From contig CANLWS010000007.1 of NCBI GenBank assembly GCA_947494925.1, forward strand, positions 310,001 to 374,000: a stretch of DNA of 64,000 nucleotides, given 5' to 3'. The number at the start of each line of letters is the position of its first letter. The first letter of the stretch is position 1. Positions 18,334 to 27,440 of the stretch are shown here, piece after piece. The translations under genes were made by a program, and so were the position numbers. Under the pieces are notes generated by a model. The model saw only the letters and a program-made list of their open reading frames with translations, was not told the origin of the DNA and made no database searches. Source of the DNA: an uncultured Alteromonadaceae bacterium (GTDB lineage: Bacteria; Pseudomonadota; Gammaproteobacteria; Enterobacterales; Alteromonadaceae).

Positions 18334-19244
18334 GAAACAAATTTGCAGAATGCCTGACCCGAGCAGCTGAAACAAATGAATCGCTTTGTTTGTTGTATGC
18401 CGACATAGGCAACCGCTTGTTTGACAAGCTCAAAGGCGTTGCCCCGACTCGCACCATCAATGCTGGTATTGCTGAAGCCAACATGGCCAGTATGGCATCC
18501 GGTATGGCACAAATGGGACTGCATCCTTTTATTTACACCATTACGCCTTTTACAACGGCGCGAAACTTCGAACAAATCAAAGTGGATTTGGCTTATGCCA
18601 ATGTACCTGTGGTGATTGTCGGCACCGGCTCTGGATTAGCTTACGCAAATCTAGGTCCTACCCATCACTCATTTGAAGATATTGCACTCATGCGTGTGCT
18701 ACCGAACATGAAAGTGGTATGTCCGGCTGATTCCATGGAGTTGGAAGCCCTATTTCCGCAACTGCTTGAAGAAAAAGGGCCTGTGTATTTCAGGATCGGT
18801 AAGAAGAACGAACCACTAAATTATGTTGAGCCGCCTAAATTAAAAATTGGTAAGGCTCATGTGCTTGAGCAAGGCAATGACATCGCACTTGTTTGCACTG
18901 GACCAGTCTTGGACGTGGGCGCGCAAATCGCGGAGCAATTGAAGCAAGAAGGTGTATCTTGCCAGCTTACCAGTTTGCACACAGTTAAGCCCTTAGACCA
19001 AGATTACTTAGCCAGTTTGAATGAGTTCAAATTGGTGGTGACTATTGAGGAACACAGTCTGGTTGGTGGAATGGGCGCATCCCTCTGCGAGTGGAGCATG
19101 GATACCAGAAAGCCGCTGAATATCCTTAGATGTGGTATTCCTGACGAGTTCATTGATCAATTGAGTAGCAATCAGTCTGCCAGAGAACGCATTGGACTAA
19201 CCGCTGAGGCGATTATTCCCAAGATTAAAAGTAGGTTGGATTGA
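18330..19244 (+). CDS. transketolase, C-terminal subunit
   Basis: A 304-residue partner of the preceding gene, overlapping it by 4 bases. It contains the pyrimidine-binding part (INAGIAEANMASMASGMA near 48-65, with a Glu that activates the ThDP ring) and the C-terminal transketolase domain (TSLHTVKPLD, EEHSLVGGMG near 247-256). Both subunits are needed for one active site. Such split pairs occur in antibiotic and surface-glycan clusters in addition to the housekeeping one-piece enzyme. Confidence 0.88.
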   Translation: MRNKFAECLTRAAETNESLCLLYADIGNRLFDKLKGVAPTRTINAGIAEANMASMASGMAQMGLHPFIYTITPFTTARNFEQIKVDLAYANVPVVIVGTGSGLAYANLGPTHHSFEDIALMRVLPNMKVVCPADSMELEALFPQLLEEKGPVYFRIGKKNEPLNYVEPPKLKIGKAHVLEQGNDIALVCTGPVLDVGAQIAEQLKQEGVSCQLTSLHTVKPLDQDYLASLNEFKLVVTIEEHSLVGGMGASLCEWSMDTRKPLNILRCGIPDEFIDQLSSNQSARERIGLTAEAIIPKIKSRLD

Positions 19245-19245
19245 G

Positions 19246-19866
19246 GTGAAGGTTGGCATTGATTTAGACAATACCATTATAGATTACACCGGGCTATTTC
19301 ACCGCGCCGCCAAGCAAATGGAATGGTTAAGCGACGATTCGGTCGGCACAGACAAATCGTCAGTAAAATCCTATTTTATCGAGCGGGAAGAAGAGCCGAA
19401 GTGGACCGAATTGCAGGGTATTGTATATGGCCAAACTATCGCTAATGCTAAAGCCTATGAGGGTGTTGTTGAATGTCTGCAAGCTTGGCTCGATGATGGA
19501 CATGAGCTGTCAATAATTAGCCACAAAACCCAATATCCAATCATTGGCGAAAAACTCGATTTTCATCGCGCGGCTTTGGAATGGTTGGGCGAGAATATTT
19601 TCAGTCAACTCTCTTCCGATCAATTTGATTCGTCAAACGTGTTTTTTAATCCCACCATTGCTCGAAAGGTGGCGGTAGTGGCACAGCAAAAATGTGATGT
19701 CTTTATTGATGATCTTAAAAAAATCTTTCTCCATGATGACTTTCCCATTGCGACGCGCAAGGTCTTATTCGCACCACTAAAGATCGCCTGCGCATCAGAC
19801 GACATCTTGCAGGTTTCCCATTGGCAGGAATTGCTGGATCTGGAGAAGGCGCTTGCTCAGCTCTGA
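19246..19866 (+). CDS. HAD-superfamily hydrolase-like protein
   Basis: A 206-residue protein starting at GTG one base after the transketolase stop. The HAD motif I DLDNT has its two aspartates at 6 and 8, motif II is likely in ISHKTQYP near 87-94, and motif IV is FIDDLKK near 151-157. HAD proteins are mostly phosphatases. The heptose pathway needs a phosphatase (GmhB) between kinase and nucleotidyl transfer, and this could fill that role, but it lacks the GmhB zinc-finger cysteines, so the assignment is only suggestive. Confidence 0.65.
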   Translation: MKVGIDLDNTIIDYTGLFHRAAKQMEWLSDDSVGTDKSSVKSYFIEREEEPKWTELQGIVYGQTIANAKAYEGVVECLQAWLDDGHELSIISHKTQYPIIGEKLDFHRAALEWLGENIFSQLSSDQFDSSNVFFNPTIARKVAVVAQQKCDVFIDDLKKIFLHDDFPIATRKVLFAPLKIACASDDILQVSHWQELLDLEKALAQL

Positions 19867-20830
19867 ACTGGTAAATAACATTCAGTCCCAGTTAGGTGCT
19901 GAAATAAACGATATACAACCGCTTGAGGGCGGTGCTAACAATCGTGTTTGGCGACTAAACCTAGGCGTCAAACAATGTGTACTCAAACAGTACTATCAGA
20001 GCGACGGGGATACTCGACCAAGAGCGAAATCTGAGTTTTCATTTTGTACCCGACTATGGGAAAACGGTGAGCAAAGTGTCCCGCAGCCTCTCCACATGGA
20101 TACGAGCGGTCAATGGGCACTATACGATGCTGTAGAAGGCAGTTCGTTTAGTGACGTCTGTGAAGCTGATGTGATTCAAGCCGCTCAATTTATTGGGCGA
20201 ATTAAACACCTGCCGTTAGCCGGCATCGCTGATGCGTCTGAAGCTTGTTTAAAGCCCGAGCACTATATTGTCCATGTTCTAAATCGAATCCAGCGTCTCA
20301 ACGCGATTGATAAATCCCGTCCACTTGCTGAGGAACTATTAGCCTTTGTTAATGATGATTTGGCACCGGCATTTACTGCTTTAATCGCGGATACGAAGTT
20401 AGCACCAAGCAGTTTTTTGGTGTTGTCACCTTCAGATTTTGGTTTCCACAATGCGTTAAAAAAAACAAATGGTGAAATCAAGTTTCTCGATTTTGAATAT
20501 GCTGGGCGGGACGACCCTTGCAAACTCGTGTGTGACTTTTTTAGTCAGCCTAGAATTCCCGTCTCAATAAGCTGGTTAGCCCTGTTCGTGCAGTATGCAT
20601 TTGATGAACAGCAAAGCATCGAGTTAATGCCAAGAATTGGAGCTTGTTTGCCATTTGTTAGGATTAAATGGTGTTGTATTCTGCTCAATGAATTTTTGCA
20701 TGAAGGTGAAAACAGACGTCATTTCTCTGATTATTCAGCTGTATTAGAGCAACATCTGTCACAGCAACTACAAAAAGGACGCAATATGTTAGCGTCAATC
20801 TCTGAATTAACATCGGAGCTGCGGTTATGA
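19853..20830 (+). CDS. APH/choline-kinase-like small-molecule kinase
   Basis: A 325-residue protein of the aminoglycoside-phosphotransferase fold. The glycine-rich segment LEGGANNRVWRL is at 24-35, the phosphate-anchoring lysine near 45 (CVLKQYY), the catalytic loop at 193-200 (Asp195, Asn200 in SDFGFHN) and the metal-binding Asp213 in FLDFEYAG. The usual HGD of the loop reads PSD here. It starts at TTG with GGAGAAGG upstream and overlaps the HAD gene by 14 bases. It may phosphorylate a sugar, or choline or ethanolamine for LicD-type transfer; the substrate is unknown. Confidence 0.7.
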   Translation: MLSSELVNNIQSQLGAEINDIQPLEGGANNRVWRLNLGVKQCVLKQYYQSDGDTRPRAKSEFSFCTRLWENGEQSVPQPLHMDTSGQWALYDAVEGSSFSDVCEADVIQAAQFIGRIKHLPLAGIADASEACLKPEHYIVHVLNRIQRLNAIDKSRPLAEELLAFVNDDLAPAFTALIADTKLAPSSFLVLSPSDFGFHNALKKTNGEIKFLDFEYAGRDDPCKLVCDFFSQPRIPVSISWLALFVQYAFDEQQSIELMPRIGACLPFVRIKWCCILLNEFLHEGENRRHFSDYSAVLEQHLSQQLQKGRNMLASISELTSELRL

Positions 20831-21915
20831 CCTGTCTGTTGTGCAAAGGAGAGTTGCAGCGTTTTTATGCGCCTGACACGTCGTTCAGTGTGTCGTCTGA
20901 TTGCCGGGTCATCGAGGGTTTCCCGATTATCTATCGATGCACTTCCTGCGGTCACATTCAGAAAAAATACAGTGAAAGTTACCAGCGGATAGTGGAAGAA
21001 ATATACGCAGACTATACAGCTTCTTGTTTAACCGGGGAGCATGAACAACTGCAGTTTGAGGCAGGGATCCCTGCTTCTCGCACCCAATTGATCCTAGATA
21101 ATGTGGCGGATTACCTACCTGAACCTTTAGCTACCTGGCTCGATGTAGGGACTGGCGGTGGCGTGATGCTGAATACCCTTTCAAACACGTTGCCCGATGT
21201 AAAGTTGTGGGGGCAAGATGTGTCTGCTCACAACCAAGTGCAGATAGAAAGTATCGCAAATGTAAATGGCCTATTTTCTGGGGAGTTATCCTCAATAAAA
21301 CAACAGTTTAATGTAATTTCCGTGATACATGTTTTAGAACATGTCACTGATTTAGAAAGCTTCTTGTCGGAAATAGCGCGTATGCTGACACCGAATGGCG
21401 TATTGCTGATACAAGTGCCAAATGTCACGGAAAACCCGTTTGATTTATGCGTATTTGATCATGTTTCACATTTCCAGCCTAAACAATTATGTGCCTTTCT
21501 TGCTGAGTATTTCCCTTTTGTAGCGATGCCTTGTCAGCAGTTATCCAAAGAGATTACTGTGTTGGCGGGACATCAATCCTTCGAGAAAGTTAACAGCACT
21601 GCTTCAAGTTCGAGCACCAATAAAATAGATTTGGAAAACCTCAGTGCACTTAACAATTTGTTAGCTACTATTCAATCCAGCACTGCGGTGTTTAGCTCTG
21701 GTCCTGCCGGGATTTATGCTGCTGGCAATTTGGGCGATAACTTAAGTTGTATAGTGGATGAAGATGCCAATAAAATTGGTAAACATTATCTTGGGGTTCC
21801 TATTGTTTCGCCAGAAAACTTAAGTGCGGAACAAGACACTATTAACCCATTACCTAAAGCGCAACGTCAGTTGATCAGTGAAAAGTATCCTGATTTGAAA
21901 TTTGTGGAGTATTAA
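20827..21915 (+). CDS. zinc-type C-methyltransferase-like protein with C-terminal Rossmann domain
   Basis: A 362-residue protein in three parts. An N-terminal zinc knuckle has Cys3/Cys6 and Cys38/Cys41, as in sugar C-methyltransferases of the TylCIII type. A SAM domain follows with LDVGTGGGVML near 105-115 and HVLEHV near 166. A C-terminal domain carries SGPAGIYAAGN near 283 and CIVDEDANKIGKHYLGVP near 299-316, resembling the small Rossmann domain of the proteins encoded at 8352-11606. It overlaps the kinase gene by 4 bases. The likely reaction is methylation of a ketosugar nucleotide. Confidence 0.7.
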   Translation: MTCLLCKGELQRFYAPDTSFSVSSDCRVIEGFPIIYRCTSCGHIQKKYSESYQRIVEEIYADYTASCLTGEHEQLQFEAGIPASRTQLILDNVADYLPEPLATWLDVGTGGGVMLNTLSNTLPDVKLWGQDVSAHNQVQIESIANVNGLFSGELSSIKQQFNVISVIHVLEHVTDLESFLSEIARMLTPNGVLLIQVPNVTENPFDLCVFDHVSHFQPKQLCAFLAEYFPFVAMPCQQLSKEITVLAGHQSFEKVNSTASSSSTNKIDLENLSALNNLLATIQSSTAVFSSGPAGIYAAGNLGDNLSCIVDEDANKIGKHYLGVPIVSPENLSAEQDTINPLPKAQRQLISEKYPDLKFVEY

Positions 21916-22950
21916 GTGAAAGCAGCGGTGTTATTTGAGACAGGAAAACCACTTACCATTCTGGAAGGCATAGAAGTACCTGACTTAAAAACAGGGCAAG
22001 TATTGGTTAAGGTTTTATATAGTGGCCTGTGCCATTCTCAGGTCATGGAAGTGCGAGGACATCGCGGCGAGGACAAGTATTTACCTCATTTATTGGGTCA
22101 CGAAGGGGTAGGAGAGGTATTAGCGAGCGGCGAACAAGTAAAAAAAGTGCAGGTGGGTGACAAAGTCGTACTTGGCTGGATAAAAGGCGAGGGTGCTGAT
22201 GCACAAGGTGCCTTGTACTCATATCAGGGAAAAGTGCTTAACTCTGGCGGTGTAACGACCTTCAGTGATTTGACAATTGCCTCTGAAAACCGCTTGGTCA
22301 AATTACCCGAGGGTATGCCAGACAAATTAGCTGTGCTGCTTGGCTGTGCACTTCCCACCGGCTTAGGTTTGGTATTCAATGAGGCGAAACTTGAGTCTAA
22401 TAAAAACGTGGCAGTGTTTGGACTTGGTGGAATAGGCCTTAGTGCCTTGGTGGCAGCAAGAAGCACAGAGCCTCGTATGTTAATCGCTATTGATATCGAA
22501 GATCACAAACTTCAACTTGCCCGCGAATTGGGCGCCACTCATACGATTAATTCTGCTCGCGAAAACGTGGAGGAAAAGATCCAACAAATTTGCCCTGGCG
22601 GTGTCGATAATAGTTTTGAAGCTGGTGGTAAAACCGCCACTATTGAATCCGCTTTTGCTGCCGTGCGCGATGGCGGTGGTTTATGTATTTTCGCTTCTCA
22701 TCCGAAAGAAGGTGAATTGATTAGCGTTGAACCCCATGCATTTCACCGCGGAAAACAGCTGAGAGGTAGCTGGGGAGGCGGCGCTGATCCGGATAGAGAC
22801 ATTCCGAAATTTGTCGATTTATATAAACAAGGCAAATTACAGAACATCGAAAAACTCTTGAGCAACGAATACACCTTGGATGATATCAACCAGGCGTTGG
22901 ATGATCTTGAGCAAGGTAAAATTACTAGAGCATTATTACTAACCAGGTAG
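21916..22950 (+). CDS. zinc-dependent MDR-family dehydrogenase without the structural zinc site
   Basis: A 344-residue medium-chain dehydrogenase starting at GTG. Catalytic zinc ligands are likely Cys39 and His62 (GHEGVGEV), with a third Cys in LLGCALPTG; the NAD loop is FGLGGIGLSALV near 167. The four-cysteine structural zinc lobe of classic alcohol dehydrogenases is replaced by a cysteine-free loop (about 93-115). It starts directly after the methyltransferase stop. It would oxidise or reduce a sugar or alcohol intermediate; the substrate is not evident. Confidence 0.75.
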   Translation: MKAAVLFETGKPLTILEGIEVPDLKTGQVLVKVLYSGLCHSQVMEVRGHRGEDKYLPHLLGHEGVGEVLASGEQVKKVQVGDKVVLGWIKGEGADAQGALYSYQGKVLNSGGVTTFSDLTIASENRLVKLPEGMPDKLAVLLGCALPTGLGLVFNEAKLESNKNVAVFGLGGIGLSALVAARSTEPRMLIAIDIEDHKLQLARELGATHTINSARENVEEKIQQICPGGVDNSFEAGGKTATIESAFAAVRDGGGLCIFASHPKEGELISVEPHAFHRGKQLRGSWGGGADPDRDIPKFVDLYKQGKLQNIEKLLSNEYTLDDINQALDDLEQGKITRALLLTR

Positions 22951-22955
22951 TCTAA

Positions 22956-23807
22956 TTGAAGCGAATTCTATTGATAGGCGCAAACAGTTCAATCGCGAGG
23001 TCTTACAAAGATTGTCTGACCGAAGTGGAGGTGATTTGCACTAGTCGGGACGGTCAGTTGGGAGTTAAACTGGATTTGTTAGATGTTAAGACAATTCCTG
23101 AGCAACTGTTAACTCACGTATTTGATGTTGCCATTGTGTTTGCTGGTATGACTAATATTCAGGAGTGTGAACAGCACCCTGAAATGGCTCAACGTATCAA
23201 CTGTAACAGCTTACTAGTACTTCGCTCGGCTTTGAAAATTAAGCGCTGGATCCTGCTATCCACCAACCTGGTATTTTCTGGGAAACAACCTAAGACCTTG
23301 CATAACAATGAGCATGCGCCTTTTAATCAATATGGATTGAGCAAAGCCAATATGGAGCGATCTTTTCTAGCCAAGGCTCCACACCAAGTGGCGATTGTCA
23401 GAATAACCAAAGTGGTTACACCATCATTTACCTTGTTCAAGAATTGGCTAGCAAAAATCAGACAAGGTGAAGTTATAAGCGCCTTTGATGATATGACTTT
23501 GTCACCTATCGGCGTTACTGATGTTGCGAAATTTTTGCACCAGTTAACCTTAACGTTCAAATCTGGCATACATCAGTTATCAGGCAAGGGTGATGATAGT
23601 TATTTCCATGTGATAAACTGTCTGGCAGAAAAAGAAGGCTTAGATAGAAAGCACATAATGGCAGCGTCAAAAACCGTTACAAGTCCAGAATTTACCTCAC
23701 TACATGTCAGTGAAAAAGAAAATGAATTGGGCTTCTCACCTCCTGACTTTCACCAAGTATTTTCTTCTTGCGAATTGAATCTAGGCAAAGGAGGCGAGTG
23801 TGTCTGA
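22956..23807 (+). CDS. RmlD-like sugar-nucleotide reductase (SDR)
   Basis: A 283-residue SDR with an N-terminal ILLIGANSSIA loop, FAGMTNIQECE near 55-65 and LSTNLVFSGK near 98-107. This last motif and the shared Tyr-Gly-x-Ser-Lys (YGLSK near 126-130) are typical of dTDP-4-dehydrorhamnose reductase RmlD. It starts at TTG (22956) 5 bases after the dehydrogenase and overlaps the heptose kinase gene by 8 bases. It probably reduces the 4-keto sugar produced by one of the dehydratase-like SDRs of the operon. Confidence 0.75.
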   Translation: MKRILLIGANSSIARSYKDCLTEVEVICTSRDGQLGVKLDLLDVKTIPEQLLTHVFDVAIVFAGMTNIQECEQHPEMAQRINCNSLLVLRSALKIKRWILLSTNLVFSGKQPKTLHNNEHAPFNQYGLSKANMERSFLAKAPHQVAIVRITKVVTPSFTLFKNWLAKIRQGEVISAFDDMTLSPIGVTDVAKFLHQLTLTFKSGIHQLSGKGDDSYFHVINCLAEKEGLDRKHIMAASKTVTSPEFTSLHVSEKENELGFSPPDFHQVFSSCELNLGKGGECV

Positions 23808-25251
23808 TAAGAAAAAATCAACCACTGTATTCGTCTCAGGTATCTTCAACACTATTCACCCTGGACATATACGCTTTCTTAGGACAGCTGCACAGCAAGG
23901 CGACAAATTGGTGGTTGGGGTGTTTTCAGACCAGATGTTATCGGAGCATAATCTTCACTCTGAGCACGACCGAAGCATGGCATTGGAAGCCTTAGCTGAT
24001 GTTAGTGAGGTGGTGAACATCAATGACGACCTGGAACAAAAGCTTGAGGACATTCAACCTGCGGTGGTCGTCAAAGGTAAAGAATTCAAGACGTTACACA
24101 ATCCAGAGGATGAAGTGATCGGTCGCTGGGGCGGAAAACTCATTTTTAGCTCAGGTGAACAGCAACAAACGGATGTTGCATTGATAGACAAGCGCTTTAG
24201 CTCTGATTTTTTTGCCGGGATCAGTGGTCAGGAAGAATACCTGAATCGACATCAGATAGGCTTCCAGCGTATTACCGACCTGATCGACAACTTTTCAAAT
24301 CTTCATATCGCCGTGGTAGGTGATGTCATTGTAGACGAATACGTCGATTGTGATCCGGTAGGAATGTCACTGGAAGACCCAACTATAGTGGTTTCCCCGA
24401 TGGAAAATCGTCGTTTTGTTGGTGGTGCTGGGGTCGTCGCTGCCCACGGTAAGGCGTTGGGTGCAAACGTCGACTTCTATTCCGTATTGGGCAAAGATGA
24501 TGCAGGCAGGTACGCTCACCAAAGCCTGCAAGATTTAGGTATTGAATGTCTCATCATTCAAGATGCTAGCCGCTGTACAACGACCAAAAGGCGATACAGG
24601 GCAACAAATAAAACCTTGTTGCGAGTGAATTCGTTCAAAAAACACGAGCTTGAGCGAGATTTAGCTCGTCGGTTGATGATGAGTTTTGAAAAACGGCTGG
24701 AACGTTATGATTTGGTGTTGTTTTCAGATTTCAGTTTTGGGTTATTGAGCAATACGCTAGTAGACAAAATCCAGAGTTGTTGTCAGGAGCGCAAAATACC
24801 GATGGCGGCAGATAGCCAAACATCGTCTCAAATAGGTGATTTGGCTAAATTTAAGAATCTTTTACTCGCATCGCCGACAGAGCACGAAGTGCGAGTCACT
24901 ACGCAAAATATGGATGACAGTTTAGTCAAAATCTCTGAACATTTAATGGAACAACTCACTATAACCCATTTGATCCCCACCATGGGAGAAAGTGGCGCAT
25001 TGATTTTGACCAATGAAGATGGTGCTGCTTCACCACAAGTGGATAGTTTGCCTGCGCTCAACAAGAATCCGGTGGATGTCGCCGGTGCGGGGGACGCTAT
25101 GTTTGTGTCCAGCGCATTATCTTTATTGGCTGGTGGTACCATTTGGGAAGCCGCTTATGTTGGTGCGGTCGCTTCAGCCTGCCAGGTAGGGCGACTGGGC
25201 AATGTGCCCATCACTGCCGTCGAGCTCAAAACTAAAAGTAATCCGGCATGA
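23800..25251 (+). CDS. bifunctional cytidylyltransferase-PfkB kinase (HldE-like, inverted domain order)
   Basis: A 483-residue fusion. Residues 1 to ~140 are a cytidylyltransferase-type nucleotidyl domain (His20-Pro-Gly-His23). Residues ~165-483 are a PfkB/ribokinase-type kinase with VGGAGVVAAHGKALG near 206-220 and the catalytic DVAGAGD ending at Asp432. Housekeeping HldE has the kinase first and the nucleotidyltransferase second, so the order is reversed here. Together with GmhA (12538) and the HddC-like gene after it, this is a heptose-phosphate kinase candidate. Whether the front domain makes a nucleotide sugar or is vestigial is unknown. Confidence 0.82.
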   Translation: MSDKKKSTTVFVSGIFNTIHPGHIRFLRTAAQQGDKLVVGVFSDQMLSEHNLHSEHDRSMALEALADVSEVVNINDDLEQKLEDIQPAVVVKGKEFKTLHNPEDEVIGRWGGKLIFSSGEQQQTDVALIDKRFSSDFFAGISGQEEYLNRHQIGFQRITDLIDNFSNLHIAVVGDVIVDEYVDCDPVGMSLEDPTIVVSPMENRRFVGGAGVVAAHGKALGANVDFYSVLGKDDAGRYAHQSLQDLGIECLIIQDASRCTTTKRRYRATNKTLLRVNSFKKHELERDLARRLMMSFEKRLERYDLVLFSDFSFGLLSNTLVDKIQSCCQERKIPMAADSQTSSQIGDLAKFKNLLLASPTEHEVRVTTQNMDDSLVKISEHLMEQLTITHLIPTMGESGALILTNEDGAASPQVDSLPALNKNPVDVAGAGDAMFVSSALSLLAGGTIWEAAYVGAVASACQVGRLGNVPITAVELKTKSNPA

Positions 25252-25961
25252 AGGCATTGTTACTCGCTGGTGGTTTGGGCACTCGTCTGAGACCGATCAC
25301 GGACACTATTCCCAAATGTATGGTGCCTATCGCAGGGAAACCCCTTTTGCAATATTGGCTGGACGATCTTATTGCTATAGGTTGCGAAGAAATTCTTATC
25401 AACACTCATTACTTGCATGAGCAAGTAGATCAATTTATAGCAAGTTCTAAGTATCGCGATAAGATTGTATTGAGCTATGAACCGCAGCTTCTGGGAACCT
25501 TGGGCACATTGCGTAACAATCAGTCTTTTCTGGATGATAATCCACTGCTTGTGGCCCATGCCGACAACTATTGTCGCAATGATTGGATTGGATTTATAAA
25601 AGCACATCAGTCACGCCCTCGAGAGTGCAATCTGACTATGATGTTATTTGAAACAGACAATCCTTCAAGCTGCGGTATGGTAGAGCTTGATCAGCAAGGT
25701 GTGGTGAGTAGCTATGTGCAAAAACCTCAGTATCCTACCGGCAACCGCCTAGCCAACGGCGCGGTGCTTATTGCAGAGCCTTCTGCTATCAGACAAATGA
25801 TAGACGGCGACCCATCCTGGAACGATATCGCTGGAGACTTTATTCCAACCAGAGTCGGTAAAATGAACAGTTTTTTCTGCACCGATACCTTGATTGATGT
25901 GGGCACGCCTGAAACCTATAAAAAAGCCTGTGATATTGCGCTTGGAAAACCGTCTAGCTGA
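25248..25961 (+). CDS. sugar-1-phosphate nucleotidyltransferase (HddC-like)
   Basis: A 237-residue nucleotidyltransferase with the signature LLAGGLGTRLRP at 5-16 and IPKCMVPIAGKPLL at 22-35. The size and motifs fit HddC (GDP-heptose pyrophosphorylase) or small RmlA-like proteins. It overlaps the kinase fusion by 4 bases and closes the + strand operon. The predicted step is heptose 1-phosphate plus NTP to nucleotide-heptose; the nucleotide cannot be told. A 37-base gap separates it from the convergent formyltransferase gene, with no obvious terminator. Confidence 0.82.
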   Translation: MKALLLAGGLGTRLRPITDTIPKCMVPIAGKPLLQYWLDDLIAIGCEEILINTHYLHEQVDQFIASSKYRDKIVLSYEPQLLGTLGTLRNNQSFLDDNPLLVAHADNYCRNDWIGFIKAHQSRPRECNLTMMLFETDNPSSCGMVELDQQGVVSSYVQKPQYPTGNRLANGAVLIAEPSAIRQMIDGDPSWNDIAGDFIPTRVGKMNSFFCTDTLIDVGTPETYKKACDIALGKPSS

Positions 25962-25998
25962 TAAGAATAAGAAAACCGCTTTTACAAAAAACGGGCGA

Positions 25999-26763
25999 TT
26001 ACCAGTCGTAAGACGAACAATAGTCTGGGATGACATGTTGTTTGCCTTGTCTAGTTAATCCATAAGCTGGTTCAAATCCGGGAAAATAAAAAGCTCGCGC
26101 TTTTAATGCGACTTCTTGGTTGTCGTTCAAATCTGCTATCACTTTCCGCTCAAATATCTCATCCTTTCCGTAAAATGTGCCGGGTAGTGAAGAAATGTCT
26201 TTACGTGGAATAGCGGCTCCATTGCTCAATGAATCAACAAACTGTTTGAATACGCTAACACAATTTGGGAGTGATTTTTCGTAAAGGGAGAAAGCAGTAT
26301 CTTTGTCTTCAATGGCAACTGGTTGTTCATAAGCAACGTCGCCTAAATCTACTTTTTCAGCTAACCAGTGAAGCGTAGAGTAATATCTGCTTTCACCGTT
26401 GAGCAGCGCGTGGCTAATCGTCCCGTGCCCCTTGTATTCAGGTAATTTTGCGTTATGCAGATTGAAAGCAAATTCACTAACAGCATCGATTACTTCTTTA
26501 GATAATATCCAAGGATGTTGCACTGAGATAAGCAGGTTGATTTGTTTTTTATGTATTTTATCAACAATTGCAGGCTCGTTTCGTTCTTTATTGCTCAACT
26601 GTTCCAGACTATCGGCGGACGAATATTCTGAACAAACCATTTCTAATGACTGATCACAAACGAGCAACTCTAGTGAAAAAATATCGGATTTTTGCAAAAG
26701 CAACTTGAGGCATTTCTCGGCGATCCTTTTTTGCCCCAAAAAAGCAACGCGATACTTTGTCAT
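25999..26763 (-). CDS. formyltransferase-family protein, likely sugar N-formyltransferase
   Basis: A 254-residue protein of the formyltransferase fold. The catalytic residues Asn101, His103 and Asp139 lie in FNLHNAKLPEYKGHG and KVDLGD, as in methionyl-tRNA and sugar N-formyltransferases using N10-formyl-tetrahydrofolate. It lacks the C-terminal tRNA-binding domain of Fmt. In glycan loci such enzymes formylate an amino sugar. It overlaps the upstream SGNH gene by 4 bases and is the last gene of the - strand operon. Confidence 0.75.
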   Translation of the reverse strand: MTKYRVAFLGQKRIAEKCLKLLLQKSDIFSLELLVCDQSLEMVCSEYSSADSLEQLSNKERNEPAIVDKIHKKQINLLISVQHPWILSKEVIDAVSEFAFNLHNAKLPEYKGHGTISHALLNGESRYYSTLHWLAEKVDLGDVAYEQPVAIEDKDTAFSLYEKSLPNCVSVFKQFVDSLSNGAAIPRKDISSLPGTFYGKDEIFERKVIADLNDNQEVALKARAFYFPGFEPAYGLTRQGKQHVIPDYCSSYDW

Positions 26764-27377
26764 TTGAAATATTGACCGGTAGCTTCAATTGTATAGGTCG
26801 TATACCACTGGTGACCTTTTTCGCTAAGATGAATCCGATCTTCAAGTAGCAGCTCATCGATAAAACTAGGATCTTTAATATTTCTTTGCCAATAACGTTC
26901 GTGGTCAATAAGCCTGGCGTCTTCGCTATCGGCAATGTCTCTAATTAATGCGTTATATGACGCGCTACTTTGCTGATAATCACCCTCAAAAAAAGCATGT
27001 TTGACTACTTTGGTGGTGGGGTGATTGGTACCAATAAACACTTGTTCGCAGCCATTCGCTCTTGCTCGCCCGATAATTTCTTTGAGGTTGCTGACAAATG
27101 AATTGGGAGGCACTCTTTGAATGCCTTTGTCTGTTTCCCAAAAGTTGCAGTCGTTAAGACCAAATTGGATATATATCGCATCCAACCCATGTGATAACAC
27201 ATCAAAATGGAATCTATCTAGTGCCATACGGGTGGTATTACCGCTGATAGAACTGTTAGCGACTTTTAGGGCATCATTACTCGCACATAGTTGCTCTGAA
27301 ACCTTGTGAACCCATGTTAAGTGGGGAGAAACATGTTGGCCAAAACAAATTGAATCTCCAAAAAATACAAGTTTCAA
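26760..27377 (-). CDS. SGNH-family hydrolase/acyltransferase
   Basis: A 205-residue SGNH protein: block I GDS at 7-9 with Ser9 as nucleophile, the Asn75-Asp76 block, and Asp180-x-x-His183 (DRIHLSEKG) as the remaining catalytic residues. No signal peptide is seen, so it would work in the cytosol. SGNH enzymes in glycan loci remove or transfer acetyl or other acyl groups. Here it could process the acyl group formed by the ACP cassette or trim sugar O-acetyls. Both are guesses. Confidence 0.75.
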   Translation of the reverse strand: MKLVFFGDSICFGQHVSPHLTWVHKVSEQLCASNDALKVANSSISGNTTRMALDRFHFDVLSHGLDAIYIQFGLNDCNFWETDKGIQRVPPNSFVSNLKEIIGRARANGCEQVFIGTNHPTTKVVKHAFFEGDYQQSSASYNALIRDIADSEDARLIDHERYWQRNIKDPSFIDELLLEDRIHLSEKGHQWYTTYTIEATGQYFK

Positions 27378-27440
27378 AAAACACTCTCCATTTTCAATTC
27401 AAGACTACCCCTGCAACTATGCCGAAACGCTTCATCCTAA

